Assembly: GCF_003337575.1 (NCBI RefSeq)
Contig: NZ_QPJM01000004.1
Coordinates: 326,789-390,788, forward strand
DNA: 64,000 nt
Source of the DNA: Phyllobacterium bourgognense
Lineage (GTDB): Bacteria > Pseudomonadota > Alphaproteobacteria > Rhizobiales > Rhizobiaceae
Direction: 5' to 3'
The translations under genes were made by a program, and so were the position numbers. This document shows positions 8,277 to 18,331 of this stretch, in pieces; the stretch's first letter is position 1; each line of letters starts with the position of its first letter. The notes beneath the pieces were generated by a model. It saw nothing but the letters and a program-made list of their open reading frames with translations, made no database searches and was not told where the DNA came from.

Positions 8277-10130
8277 TTACTCCCAATGATCCGGGATCTG
8301 CCGGACAGCGCCACGTGCGGCACTCGTTGCCATGGCACCATAGGCCCGCAACGCAGTGGTGATCTTGCGCTTGCGTTTTTCTTCCGGCTTCCAGGCGGCA
8401 GTGCCCTTGGCTTCCATATGAGCACGGCGGTCTGCGATGACAGCATCATCGACAGCAAGGTGAATCTTGCGGTTGGGGATGTCTATCTCGATGATATCGC
8501 CCTCATGGACAAGCGCGATCAGCCCGCCTTCTGCCGCTTCCGGCGAGACGTGACCGATGGAAAGGCCCGACGAGCCGCCCGAAAAGCGTCCGTCCGTGAT
8601 AAGGGCACAGGCCTTGCCCAAGCCTTTCGATTTCAGATAACTGGTGGGATAGAGCATTTCCTGCATGCCAGGTCCGCCGCGTGGACCCTCATACCGGATC
8701 AGCACGATATCGCCGGGTTTGACGCCGCCATTCAGGATACCGAGCACTGCACTGTCCTGGCTCTCGAATATGCGGGCAGGGCCGGAGAATTTCAGGATCG
8801 ACTCGTCGACGCCAGCGGTTTTGACGATACAGCCATCTTCCGCGAGATTACCGTAAAGCACGGCAAGACCGCCATCCTTCGAATAGGCGTGTTCCGCGTT
8901 ACGGATGACACCCTTTTCACGGTCGAGATCGACATCGGCGAAGCGGCGCTCCTGGCTGAAGGCGACCTGCGTCGGCACACCGCCCGGCGCCGCCATGAAG
9001 AAATCATGCACGGATTTGTTCGTGCTGCGAACGACGTCCCAGCGATCGAGCGCCGCACCGAGATTGGCCGCATGCACCGAGTAAACCGATGTGTCGAGCA
9101 GCCCGGCACGATCGAGTTCACCCAGGATGCCCATGACACCACCGGCGTGATGGACGTCTTCCATGTGAACATTGGCAACTGCGGGCGCTACCTTGCAAAG
9201 AACTGGAACGCGGCGCGACAGGCGGTCGATATCCGCCATGGTGAAATCGATCTCGCCTTCGTGCGCGGCCGCAAGCAGATGCAGAACCGTATTCGTTGAC
9301 CCGCCCATGGCGATATCCAGCGTCATGGCGTTTTCGAATGCGGCAAACGATGCGATGGAGCGCGGCAGAGCAGTCTCGTCATCCTGTTCGTAATAACGGC
9401 GCGCGAGATCCACGACGAGATGCCCGGCCTCGACGAAAAGACGGCGCCGATCCGCGTGGGTTGCGAGCGTCGAGCCATTGCCCGGCAATGAAAGGCCAAG
9501 CGCCTCGGTCAGGCAGTTCATCGAATTTGCGGTGAACATGCCGGAGCAGGAGCCGCAGGTCGGGCAGGCTGAGCGCTCGATTGCCTTGACCTCCTCATCG
9601 GAGATGCGGTCATCTGCGGCAGCTACCATGGCATCGACCAGATCGAGCTTCTTTTCCTTGTCGTCCCAGACGACCTTGCCGGCTTCCATCGGTCCACCGG
9701 AAACGAACACGACCGGAATGTTCAGCCGCAGTGCCGCCATAAGCATTCCAGGGGTGATCTTGTCGCAATTGGAGATGCAGACCATCGCGTCAGCGCAGTG
9801 GGCATTGACCATATACTCGACGCTATCGGCGATGATCTCGCGGCTGGGGAGCGAATAAAGCATGCCGTCATGGCCCATGGCGATACCGTCATCGACAGCG
9901 ATCGTATTGAATTCCTTGGCAACGCCGCCCGCACTTTCGATTTCGCGCGCAACAAGCTGGCCGAGATCCTTCAGGTGAACATGGCCGGGCACGAACTGCG
10001 TGAAAGAGTTGACTACAGCAATAATCGGCTTGCCGAAATCCTCGTCCTTCATGCCGGTCGCGCGCCAGAGCCCGCGAGCTCCTGCCATATTACGGCCATG
10101 GGTGGTTGTGCGTGAACGATAGGGCGGCAT
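8277..10130 (-). CDS. ilvD: Dihydroxy-acid dehydratase
   Basis: A 617-residue Fe-S dehydratase that converts 2,3-dihydroxy-isovalerate and -methylvalerate to the keto acids of valine and isoleucine synthesis. Cluster-binding cysteines are visible in CDKITPGM (Cys122), CPTCGSCSG near residue 195 and the N-terminal region. The N-terminus [20 protein letters not shown] is the usual IlvD start, so the ATG at 10130 is chosen over an upstream in-frame codon at 10196. Length fits the family (about 610-620). It is distinct from the sugar-acid dehydratase at 19103 in the same superfamily. Confidence 0.97.
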   Translation of the reverse strand: MPPYRSRTTTHGRNMAGARGLWRATGMKDEDFGKPIIAVVNSFTQFVPGHVHLKDLGQLVAREIESAGGVAKEFNTIAVDDGIAMGHDGMLYSLPSREIIADSVEYMVNAHCADAMVCISNCDKITPGMLMAALRLNIPVVFVSGGPMEAGKVVWDDKEKKLDLVDAMVAAADDRISDEEVKAIERSACPTCGSCSGMFTANSMNCLTEALGLSLPGNGSTLATHADRRRLFVEAGHLVVDLARRYYEQDDETALPRSIASFAAFENAMTLDIAMGGSTNTVLHLLAAAHEGEIDFTMADIDRLSRRVPVLCKVAPAVANVHMEDVHHAGGVMGILGELDRAGLLDTSVYSVHAANLGAALDRWDVVRSTNKSVHDFFMAAPGGVPTQVAFSQERRFADVDLDREKGVIRNAEHAYSKDGGLAVLYGNLAEDGCIVKTAGVDESILKFSGPARIFESQDSAVLGILNGGVKPGDIVLIRYEGPRGGPGMQEMLYPTSYLKSKGLGKACALITDGRFSGGSSGLSIGHVSPEAAEGGLIALVHEGDIIEIDIPNRKIHLAVDDAVIADRRAHMEAKGTAAWKPEEKRKRKITTALRAYGAMATSAARGAVRQIPDHWE

Positions 10131-10289
10131 CTGCGTAATTCCTGATGATAAATTTGCTGAGGAAGTATCTTTATAGAAAAACCACTTCCATGGCAAAAGA
10201 ATGGAGGTTTGTTGCCGCCGGGCCGTTTTATTTCCAATGATTACATAGGGAAGGTCGTTAGCGAATAAAACGGGGCGTAATGTCTCGGT

Positions 10290-10526
10290 TCAGAACGCTG
10301 TAAAGGTCATTGTCGTCAACGATCGGGCGATACCGGCGATATCGAGCACGTTGTCGTTGATGAACTTGCCGACGTCCTGATCCTCGGGAATATAGATTTT
10401 CATCAGCAGGTCGTAGTCGCCGCTGGTCGAATAAAGCTCCGAGACGATTTCGCGTTCGAAAAGCGCAGCAGCCACCTCGTAGGTTTTGCCGGGGAAGCAT
10501 TGCAGCTGCAGGAAGACGGGTTTCAT
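10290..10526 (-). CDS. RAM-only Lrp/AsnC ligand-binding-domain protein
   Basis: A 78-residue protein consisting only of the Lrp/AsnC C-terminal effector domain (RAM). It has no helix-turn-helix. The sequence MKPVFLQLQCFPGKTYEVA, then ELYSTSGDYDLLMKIYIPED and a final TMTFTAF, matches the beta-alpha-beta RAM fold. It lies upstream of ilvD on the same strand, 159 bases away. Such proteins form oligomers that bind amino acids. A role linked to branched-chain amino acids is suggested by location only. Confidence 0.85.
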   Translation of the reverse strand: MKPVFLQLQCFPGKTYEVAAALFEREIVSELYSTSGDYDLLMKIYIPEDQDVGKFINDNVLDIAGIARSLTTMTFTAF

Positions 10527-10851
10527 AAAATTTCACTCCGGAGGTCAAGTCTGATCTGCATAGCCTAATTTGCTTGCGCGCGCAGCGCAATTGCGCGTGA
10601 ATCCAGCGGCACATTACAGTGTCCTAACAAAACTGATGTTTCTCATGCCCTATACGGGGCGCTTTTGTGGCCGTACTGCCACAAGCCAAGCCCTGCAGAA
10701 CCCTGCGCTGGCTATTGCGGGTTGGCCTCCCTATCCCCGCATGTTATCGTTTTCTTAAGCTCGGGAGGGGAATTTTATCAATTGCAGGATATGTTTCTCC
10801 GTTTCTGCGGGCGCATTTGTGTGTTTTCTTGAGTAGGGATTTTACTGGTTG
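10527..10851. other. Intergenic region between divergent RAM protein and tamA
   Basis: No convincing gene is seen in these 325 bases. The two flanking genes are divergent, so promoters for both should lie here. A perfect 12-base palindrome GCGCAATTGCGC sits at 10585-10596, upstream of the RAM protein gene, and could be an operator. A GGGAGGGG purine stretch near 10765 is too far from the tamA start to be its ribosome site. Confidence 0.5.
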
Positions 10852-12780
10852 ATGGACTTTAAGCGCCCACAGGCCAGTTTGTTTGGTGCAGCCCTTTTGG
10901 CTTGTACGGCGCTCGTCTCGCCCGCCCATGCATTCGATCTTTTCGGCATTCATCTTTGGGGTGAAAGGAAGGATGCCGATGCTGATGCGGTGATCGCCGA
11001 TCCACACAAATACACCGTCGAGATCGCTTCGGACGAAGATAAAGATACAAAAAAGCTGGTCGAAGGGGCTTCCAGCCTCATCGCAGACAAGGACAAGCCT
11101 GCTTCGGGAGCTGCCGGGTTGCTGGCAAAGGCGCGTGGCGATTATCGCCGCATCCTTGGCGCGCTTTATGCGGAGGGCCGCTATGGCGGCACGATCAGCA
11201 TCAAGGTCGATGGGCGGGAAGCCAGCGATATTCCGATTGACGCTGATCTGGCCAACCCGGCACCCGTGGTGATTTCCGTCGATCCGGGGCCGCAGTTCCT
11301 GTTCGCGACCGCCCGTGTCGAGCACATGGCCCCGCCTACACTCGACCGGAAGGACATGGTTGACCGGCCGGAAACGCAGGGATTTGCGCCCGGCGACATC
11401 GCGAGGTCAACTGCGATCGTCAAGGCGGAACGGCTTGCCGTCGATGCGTGGCGCGAGCAGGGCCACCCGAAAGCGAAGATCGTATCGCGCAACGTGCTTG
11501 CGGATCACGATAACAGCAAGGTCGACGCAACGATCGATGTTGATCCCGATCGCCGCGCCGCCTTCGGTCCGGTTCGGGTGACGGGCACCGAACGCATGGA
11601 TCCGGAGTTTGTCGCCTTCATCACCGGCCTGCAGCCTGGTGTCGAGTATGATCCGGATGAGATCGAGCGGGCAAAGAAGCGCCTGTCGCGCCTCGAAGTG
11701 TTCCGTTCGGCCCGCATCGAAGAAGCCGACGCGATCACTGATAACGGTCTGTTGCCCATCACGGTCGCCGTGCAGGAACAAAAGCTGCGGCGCTTCGGGC
11801 TCGGCGGATCATATTCGACGCTGGACGGCGCGGGTCTGGATGCCTACTGGCTTCACCGCAACCTTTTCGGACGTGCCGAGCGTCTGCGGTTCGATGCCAA
11901 GATCGGTGGCATCGGCGCACAGTCCTACAGTCCCGAGGACTATAATTACACGCTTGGCGTGACCTTCACCAAACCCGGTGTCTATACGCCCGATACAGAT
12001 TTCTTTTCGTCGCTGATTGGCAGGCGAGAGGTTCTGGACGCCTATACCCAGACCTCGATCACAGCCGAAGCGGGTTTCACCCAGATTTTCTCTGACGAAC
12101 TGACCGGCAAGATAAGTGCAATTGTCTCCAAGTCCCGCTTTGACGATGATTTCTTCGGCAAACGGGATTTTTTGACCGCCGGTCTCCTCGGTGGTCTTAC
12201 CTATGACAGCCGGGACAGCAAGGTCGATCCGTCACGAGGCTATTTCCTTGAGGGACTGATTTCGCCCTTCTATGAATTCGAGTACGGCAATTTCGCCACC
12301 AAGTTCACCGCCGAAGGCCGCACCTATTACAGTTTCGATGCCGACAACCGTTTCATCCTTGCTGGTCGCCTGAAGCTTGGTTCCATCGTTGGCGCCGAGG
12401 TTTCTGAATTACCGCCGGATCAGCTCTTCTTCGCCGGTGGTGGTGGCTCGATCCGCGGCTACGCCTATCGCAATGTCGGCGTCAATGTGACCCGCGATGG
12501 CGAGACATTTGTCATTGGCGGCCGCTCGCTGGTCGAAAGCTCGGTCGAAGCGCGCATCCGCATGACTGATACGATCGGCGTCGTTGGCTTTGTCGATGCG
12601 GGCTATGTCGGCGAAGAGTCGTTTCCTGATTTCGCCGATCAGATGCGGCTCGGCGTCGGGGCTGGTCTGCGCTATAATACCGGCCTTGGTCCGATAAGGC
12701 TCGATTTCGCGGTGCCGCTCGATCGAACGAGCGACGACCCCGATTTTGCTTTCTACGTTGGCATAGGACAGGCGTTTTGA
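10852..12780 (+). CDS. tamA: TamA-like outer membrane protein of the translocation and assembly module
   Basis: A 642-residue Omp85-family protein. It has a signal peptide (LFGAALLACTALVSPAHA), POTRA-like repeats over about residues 60-320, and a C-terminal beta-barrel with the Omp85 signature GGGGSIRGYAYRNVG near residue 540 and a terminal aromatic (GIGQAF). The ATG at 10852 is preferred; a TTG lies one codon upstream. The stop overlaps the tamB start (TTGA). With TamB it is expected to form an envelope-spanning complex that inserts outer-membrane proteins or moves lipids. Confidence 0.93.
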   Translation: MDFKRPQASLFGAALLACTALVSPAHAFDLFGIHLWGERKDADADAVIADPHKYTVEIASDEDKDTKKLVEGASSLIADKDKPASGAAGLLAKARGDYRRILGALYAEGRYGGTISIKVDGREASDIPIDADLANPAPVVISVDPGPQFLFATARVEHMAPPTLDRKDMVDRPETQGFAPGDIARSTAIVKAERLAVDAWREQGHPKAKIVSRNVLADHDNSKVDATIDVDPDRRAAFGPVRVTGTERMDPEFVAFITGLQPGVEYDPDEIERAKKRLSRLEVFRSARIEEADAITDNGLLPITVAVQEQKLRRFGLGGSYSTLDGAGLDAYWLHRNLFGRAERLRFDAKIGGIGAQSYSPEDYNYTLGVTFTKPGVYTPDTDFFSSLIGRREVLDAYTQTSITAEAGFTQIFSDELTGKISAIVSKSRFDDDFFGKRDFLTAGLLGGLTYDSRDSKVDPSRGYFLEGLISPFYEFEYGNFATKFTAEGRTYYSFDADNRFILAGRLKLGSIVGAEVSELPPDQLFFAGGGGSIRGYAYRNVGVNVTRDGETFVIGGRSLVESSVEARIRMTDTIGVVGFVDAGYVGEESFPDFADQMRLGVGAGLRYNTGLGPIRLDFAVPLDRTSDDPDFAFYVGIGQAF

Positions 12781-15700
12781 CCCGGATTATCGCAGCTCTC
12801 TTTCTCCTGCTCTTTATGGGCCCGATCCTCGCGCAGGATGCCCGGGCGCAGGCCCAGGACTCTGCAAGTGCCGAAGCTGAGAAATCCTATTTTCTGAGCT
12901 TTGTACAAAACCAGCTGTCCACGCCTAACCGACAGATCGTCATTTCCGGTATCCAGGGCGTTCTCTCATCGGAAGCCAGCATAGGCAGCATCACGGTTGC
13001 CGACCGCGAAGGCATCTGGCTGAGGGTGACCAATGCCAGGATCGTCTGGAGCCGGCTTGCCTTGCTGCGCGGCCGGTTGGACATAAACACGCTTGCCGCC
13101 GATCGTATCGATATCTTGCGCAAACCGTTGCCGGACGAGAGTCTGCCTGCGCCTGAGGCGAAGGGTTTCAGCCTGCCGGAACTGCCGCTGGCGGTGATTC
13201 TGCAGCAGCTGAATATAGGGCGCATCGCTTTTGGCGATGGTGTTTTTGGTCTGAGGTCCGAAATTTCCCTGGCAGGCAATCTGACGCTCGAAAGCGGGTC
13301 GCTGGATTCGAACTTGCAGGTGCAACGCCTTGATGGACCGGGCGGCGAATTCCGGATCAAGGCCGCCTATGCCAATGAAAGTCAGCAACTCGATCTCGAC
13401 TTGACCTTGAACGAGCCGCAAAATGGTATCGTTGCCAATCTCCTCAACATCGAAGGCAAACCGCCGGTAGCTCTCGCATTGAAAGGCTCGGGCCCGCTCA
13501 GCGATCTCCTGTTGCAACTGACGCTCGATGCGGCAGGCAAGCGGGTGCTCACCGGCGATACGAAACTCGATCGCCAGAGTGACGGGCTCGGTTTCAAGAC
13601 CAATCTCAACGGTGAAATCGCCGCGCTGATCCCGCCGATTTTTCGGGATTTCTTCGGCAATGAAACGACACTGATCGTCAACGGTGTGATGCGCGACGCC
13701 GGCGGCGTGGGGCTGGACCGCTTGAACATCAAGAGCAATGCTCTGGTGCTTGACGCGAACGGCGAAACGACGAATGACGGCTTCCTGAAGCGCTTGAAGG
13801 TCGATGCGACAATCGCCGACCCGACCGGCAAGAAGGTAATCCTGCCCGTCAAGGGCGGCCAGACGACGGTTGATAAGGCAGTGCTGGCGGTAGGTTTTGG
13901 AACCAGTACCAACAATGATTGGTCGAGCACCGTCGAAGTGACCAACTTCACCACGGACAGCTTCGCCTCGAAATCCATCGATCTCGTCGCTAAAGGTCTC
14001 GCGGAGAACATCGACAATCCCGCGGCGCGCTCGCTCACCTACGATGTGAATGGCGAAGTCGCCGGTATTACGGCCACGCGCGCCGATATCGCCGAAGCGC
14101 TGGGCGAACTGATCCAGCTCAAGATCAATGGCGACTGGAAAGCCGGAACGCCCGTCAATCTGAAGCAGGCGTTGATCGCTGCAAACGGGTTCAGCACGGC
14201 TCTGGCCGGAACCATCGACAAGTTTGCCTACCGGGGTGACATTTTCGTCAAGGCTTCGAGCCTCGCGCCGTTTTCGGCGCTGGCAGGGCGTGATCTCGCG
14301 GGGGCGATCGACCTCAAGGCCACCGGCCTTGTAGAGGCGCTCACCGGGGCCTTCGATCTCATGCTCGACGGCCATGCCACCGGCATGACACTAGGCATCG
14401 ATGCTGCCGACAAGGTGCTGGCGGGTGAAACGCGGATCACTGGTGGGGTGGCGCGAGGCGAAGCCGGGCTGAGCGCGAAGAACTTCCGGGTAGAAAATCC
14501 GCAGACACTCGTAACGGCCAACGGAACTTTCGCGACGGGTGCCGCAAACTTCGATTTCGGCCTGGACCTCACCGATCTCGCGCTCTTGTCGGAAAAAGCA
14601 GGCGGCGCTCTCAAGGTCAAAGGCAGCGCGCGCGGCCAGGACAATATCATCGCACTCGCTTTCAATGCCGGGGTACCTGAAGGAACGCTTTCCGGTCGCA
14701 AGCTGACGCAGGGCGATCTGACGTTCAACGGCACGCTCTACAAGGATATCGTCGACGGCAAGGTCTCGGGTCTCGCCTTCCTCGACGGGATCCGCGCTGA
14801 TCTTGCGACGGAAATCGCGCTGCATCAGGACGAAAAACGGCTGACCAACATCTCCTTCATCGCGGGCGGCACGCGACTGCGTGGCGATGTTACGCAGTCG
14901 AAACAAGGCCTCTATAACGGCAATTTGACGCTTGCCTCCAGCGATGTCTCGACGGCTGCGGCGCTTTTCCTGGTCGAGGCGACCGGCAAGGCAGACGCCA
15001 CCATCGCCCTGTCGCATGCCGACGAGAAACAGAACGTCGATATCAAGGGTCAGATCGACAATCTCAAGGCCAACGACATCGTCGTCGGCAAGGCAGCGGT
15101 CGCATTGGCTGCGCAGGACATTTTCAAGGTTCCTTCCGCGAACGGCAGTATAACTGCATCGGACGTTTCGGCCTCGGGCATCGTCGTCAACAACCTTGAC
15201 GCTCAGGCAACGCAGGATGGGAAGACCACCAACTTCAGGCTCAACGCTGGTCTGAACAATGGAGCACGGACGTCACTTCAGGGTGCCTTGCAGCCAACGG
15301 ACAAAGGTTATCTGCTGTCGCTGGCCAATGCCGAGCTTACCCGCGGCGCGCTCGCTGCGCGGCTGGTGCAGCCCGCCGCCATCAATGTTGCCGGTAGCAA
15401 TGTGTCCTTTGGCGATATCGTGCTCGATGTTGGGCAGGGCAGGGTTACAGTCGGCGGAGAAGTGGCGGAAACGCTCAATCTTGCAGTCGCGATCCAGCGA
15501 TTGCCGCTCGATATCGCTAATACCATCAAGCCTGATCTTGGACTTGGTGGCGAGATCAATGGCACAGCGAAGGTCGGGGGTACCAGGCAAAGGCCTGACG
15601 TGAATTTCGATATGCAGGCCCGCCGGGTCACTGCGGCAGCGCTGAAAAAAGCCGGGCTCGACGCGCTCAATCTTGATGCCAAGGGAACATCGACCACCGA

Positions 15701-17405
15701 TCAGCTCAATGTCGATGCGCATCTGACCGGGGCGGGCGGGCTCGATGCTTCGGCAAGGGGCTCTGTACCGCTCGCACAGGGACAACTCGGCGTCGATTTC
15801 GATTTGAAAAGCTTCCCGTTGACGGCGCTGAATGGCGTCGTCAAAAACCAGAATCTTGCAGGTATCATTTCCGGCAGGGGCCGGGTCACCGGTACGTTGC
15901 AAAGACCCAATGCCGAGTTTGACCTGAAAGGCGCGGGACTTTCCGCCAGACCGTTACAGGAGGCGGGGCTGAGCCCGTTGCAGCTTGCGGCAGCGGGCCG
16001 TTTTGCCAACAATACACTGACGCTTTCCTCGGCCAAAGCCGATGGTCCGCAGGGGTTCACGGTTTCGGCAAGCGGCAATGTTCCGGTGTCAGGGTCCGGC
16101 CTCGGCATCAACGTCACGGGTAATATTCCCTTGTCATTGGCCAACCGCTTCCTTGCGGATCGGGGCACGCAGGCCAGAGGAAACATCGACCTGACGGCAT
16201 CGATCTCCGGCAGCTTCGCGCAGCCGCAGATTCGCGGCATGTTCTCGGCCAATGGAGCCGAGGTCATCGATCCAGAAGCAAATCTCCGCCTGCAGCGCAT
16301 CACCTTGCTCGGCAGCATGGAGGGAACCACTGTCACGATCAGAACATTCAATGCAAGCCTGTCTACCGGCGGCACCATCAGCGCAACCGGGACGATTTCG
16401 ACCGATGCGGCTGCAAACTTCCCGGCCAATATCAATATCAAATTGGATAGGGCGCGCTATGCGGATGGCAATCTGGTTGTGGCCACTGTAACAGGCGCGC
16501 TTGCGGTAAGGGGGCCCCTGACCCGCGATCCGGTTATTTCCGGCAATGTAAACATCGACCGGGCGGAGATCACCGTTCCGGAGAGCTTCGGCGGTGCGTC
16601 CGCTGTCATCGACGTGAAACATAAGGATCCGTCAAAGGCAGTTGCGCAGACGTTGAAACGCGCCAGAGCTGACCAGCCACAAGTGGCAACGCCAACCGCA
16701 CGTCCAAGCGTCGTGCGGCTTGATATAAACGTCACTGCACCCAACAGGATTTTCATTCGGGGCCGCGGCCTTGATGCGGAAATTGGCGGCTCCGTCCGGC
16801 TTACCGGGCCGGCAACCAATATCCAGCCAGTCGGAGCGTTCGATCTCATTCGCGGAAGGCTGGGCATACTCGGCCAGCGCATCACGTTCACCGAAGGTCA
16901 GGTCACCCTGGTAGGTGATCTCGATCCGGACATCAACTTCGTCGCCAGTACGCAAGGCTCCGATATCACCGTGAACGTCACGGTCCGGGGCCGTGTCTCG
17001 GACCTGCAAATCACCTTCTCGTCGCAACCGGAGTTGCCGCAGGACGAGGTCATGGCCCGGCTGATCTTCAACCGCTCGATCAGCGAATTGTCGGCGTTTC
17101 AGGTCGCACGGCTTGCGGCGGCAGCAGCCGAGCTTGCCGGTGGTTCGAATTCATCATTGCTGGAAAATCTGCGCAAGAACACCGGCCTTGACGATCTGGA
17201 CGTCGTGACCGACAGCCAGGGCAATGCAGGCGTTCGCGCCGGCCGCTATATTCGTGACAATGTCTATCTCGGCGTCGAGGCCGGGGCGGCAGGTTCGACC
17301 AAGGGCACGATCAACCTCGATATTACCCCGAACCTGAAAGCCAAGGGCTCGGTAGGAGCCAATGGCGATTCCGGTGCAGGATTGTTCTTCGAAAAGGATT
17401 ACTAG
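12777..17405 (+). CDS. tamB: TamB-like inner-membrane-anchored translocation/assembly protein
   Basis: A very large protein (1542 residues). An N-terminal hydrophobic anchor or signal (IIAALFLLLFMGPILAQ) is followed by long repetitive beta-rich sequence and a C-terminal TamB/DUF490 domain (FDLIRGRLGILGQRITFTEG, then QPELPQDEVMARLIFNRS, ending in EKDY). It starts with TTG at 12777, overlapping the tamA stop. This start is favoured because the signal sequence begins exactly there; a downstream ATG would cut it. TamB forms a periplasm-spanning groove partnered with TamA. Confidence 0.93.
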   Translation: MTRIIAALFLLLFMGPILAQDARAQAQDSASAEAEKSYFLSFVQNQLSTPNRQIVISGIQGVLSSEASIGSITVADREGIWLRVTNARIVWSRLALLRGRLDINTLAADRIDILRKPLPDESLPAPEAKGFSLPELPLAVILQQLNIGRIAFGDGVFGLRSEISLAGNLTLESGSLDSNLQVQRLDGPGGEFRIKAAYANESQQLDLDLTLNEPQNGIVANLLNIEGKPPVALALKGSGPLSDLLLQLTLDAAGKRVLTGDTKLDRQSDGLGFKTNLNGEIAALIPPIFRDFFGNETTLIVNGVMRDAGGVGLDRLNIKSNALVLDANGETTNDGFLKRLKVDATIADPTGKKVILPVKGGQTTVDKAVLAVGFGTSTNNDWSSTVEVTNFTTDSFASKSIDLVAKGLAENIDNPAARSLTYDVNGEVAGITATRADIAEALGELIQLKINGDWKAGTPVNLKQALIAANGFSTALAGTIDKFAYRGDIFVKASSLAPFSALAGRDLAGAIDLKATGLVEALTGAFDLMLDGHATGMTLGIDAADKVLAGETRITGGVARGEAGLSAKNFRVENPQTLVTANGTFATGAANFDFGLDLTDLALLSEKAGGALKVKGSARGQDNIIALAFNAGVPEGTLSGRKLTQGDLTFNGTLYKDIVDGKVSGLAFLDGIRADLATEIALHQDEKRLTNISFIAGGTRLRGDVTQSKQGLYNGNLTLASSDVSTAAALFLVEATGKADATIALSHADEKQNVDIKGQIDNLKANDIVVGKAAVALAAQDIFKVPSANGSITASDVSASGIVVNNLDAQATQDGKTTNFRLNAGLNNGARTSLQGALQPTDKGYLLSLANAELTRGALAARLVQPAAINVAGSNVSFGDIVLDVGQGRVTVGGEVAETLNLAVAIQRLPLDIANTIKPDLGLGGEINGTAKVGGTRQRPDVNFDMQARRVTAAALKKAGLDALNLDAKGTSTTDQLNVDAHLTGAGGLDASARGSVPLAQGQLGVDFDLKSFPLTALNGVVKNQNLAGIISGRGRVTGTLQRPNAEFDLKGAGLSARPLQEAGLSPLQLAAAGRFANNTLTLSSAKADGPQGFTVSASGNVPVSGSGLGINVTGNIPLSLANRFLADRGTQARGNIDLTASISGSFAQPQIRGMFSANGAEVIDPEANLRLQRITLLGSMEGTTVTIRTFNASLSTGGTISATGTISTDAAANFPANINIKLDRARYADGNLVVATVTGALAVRGPLTRDPVISGNVNIDRAEITVPESFGGASAVIDVKHKDPSKAVAQTLKRARADQPQVATPTARPSVVRLDINVTAPNRIFIRGRGLDAEIGGSVRLTGPATNIQPVGAFDLIRGRLGILGQRITFTEGQVTLVGDLDPDINFVASTQGSDITVNVTVRGRVSDLQITFSSQPELPQDEVMARLIFNRSISELSAFQVARLAAAAAELAGGSNSSLLENLRKNTGLDDLDVVTDSQGNAGVRAGRYIRDNVYLGVEAGAAGSTKGTINLDITPNLKAKGSVGANGDSGAGLFFEKDY

Positions 17406-17417
17406 TTTGTACTATTC

Positions 17418-17444
17418 CCTCATCCAGCCATAGGTCGGATGAGG
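17418..17444. terminator. Possible bidirectional hairpin terminator
   Basis: Perfect 8-base arms CCTCATCC and GGATGAGG with an 11-base loop lie between the convergent ends of tamB (17405) and the FAH-family gene (17465). There is no strong T-run on either side, so termination activity is only suggested by position. Confidence 0.4.
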
Positions 17445-17464
17445 AGGTAGCTTGCTATCGTCAA

Positions 17465-18304
17465 TTAACCCTGCACCACGTTCTGGCGCTGCTCGCCAAG
17501 ACCCTCGATACCGAGCGTGATGACGTCGCCTTCCTTGAGGAACACATTGGGCTTCTGCCCGAGGCCGACGCCAGGAGGCGTACCTGTGGAGATGATATCA
17601 CCGGGATGCAGGCTCATGAATTGCGACAGGTATGACACGAGATACTTGACGCCATAGACCATCGTTGCCGATGTACCATTCTGGTAGCGATGATCATTGA
17701 CGTCGAGCCACATCTTGAGATTCTGCGGATCTTCGATCTCGTCCTTTGTTACCAGCCATGGGCCGGTCGGACCGAACGTGTCGGCGCTTTTCCCTTTGGT
17801 CCACTGGCCCTGGCGCTCGGCCTGAAACGCTCGCTCCGATACGTCATTGATCAGGCAATAGCCGGCAACATGGTCCATCGCTTCATCTTCGCTGACATAT
17901 TTTGCGTGCTTGCCGATGACCACGCCCAACTCGACTTCCCAATCGGTCTTGAGGGAACCGCGCGGGATTTCAACATTGTCGTTAGGTCCAACAATCGCCG
18001 AAGTCGCCTTCATGAAGATGATAGGCTCCGGCGGCACCGTTGCCCCCGTCTCGGCGGCATGGTCGGAATAATTGAGGCCGATGCAGATGAATTTGCCGGT
18101 GCCAGCCACGCAGGGGCCATAACGCTCGACCTCGACGACTGGCAAGGAAGCCGGATCGATGGCCGCGAGCTTCTTCAATCCGTCGGGAGAAATCGCATCG
18201 CCTGCGATGTCTTTGACGTGGGCGGAGAGATCACGCACCTTGCCGTCCTTGTCGACAAGGCCGGGCTTTTCCTGACCAACAGGACCATAGCGCAAGAGTT
18301 TCAT
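17465..18304 (-). CDS. Fumarylacetoacetate hydrolase (FAH) family protein
   Basis: A 279-residue FAH-family enzyme. Core motifs are present: FICIGLNYSDHAAE, PIIFMKATSAIVGPND, DWEVELGVVIGK (metal-binding glutamates) and GDIISTGTPPGVGLG. Length fits the 2,4-diketo-3-deoxy-sugar-acid hydrolase / ureidoglycolate lyase-like group rather than true FAH (about 420). It is the last gene of a nine-gene operon and follows a sugar-acid dehydratase and an SDR. Hydrolysis of a 2,4-diketo acid to pyruvate plus a hydroxy acid is therefore the best inference. An aldolase-type or dehydratase activity is possible. Confidence 0.88.
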   Translation of the reverse strand: MKLLRYGPVGQEKPGLVDKDGKVRDLSAHVKDIAGDAISPDGLKKLAAIDPASLPVVEVERYGPCVAGTGKFICIGLNYSDHAAETGATVPPEPIIFMKATSAIVGPNDNVEIPRGSLKTDWEVELGVVIGKHAKYVSEDEAMDHVAGYCLINDVSERAFQAERQGQWTKGKSADTFGPTGPWLVTKDEIEDPQNLKMWLDVNDHRYQNGTSATMVYGVKYLVSYLSQFMSLHPGDIISTGTPPGVGLGQKPNVFLKEGDVITLGIEGLGEQRQNVVQG

Positions 18305-18331
18305 GGGATAACCTTTTCTTGATTGTTGAGA

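Noticed and set aside
8286..9299. 337-residue open frame antisense to ilvD
   Set aside because: Shadow of a high-GC gene; ilvD motifs are on the other strand and intact.
12966..14375. 469-residue open frame antisense to tamB
   Set aside because: Low-complexity shadow frame with no ribosome site and no recognisable motif.
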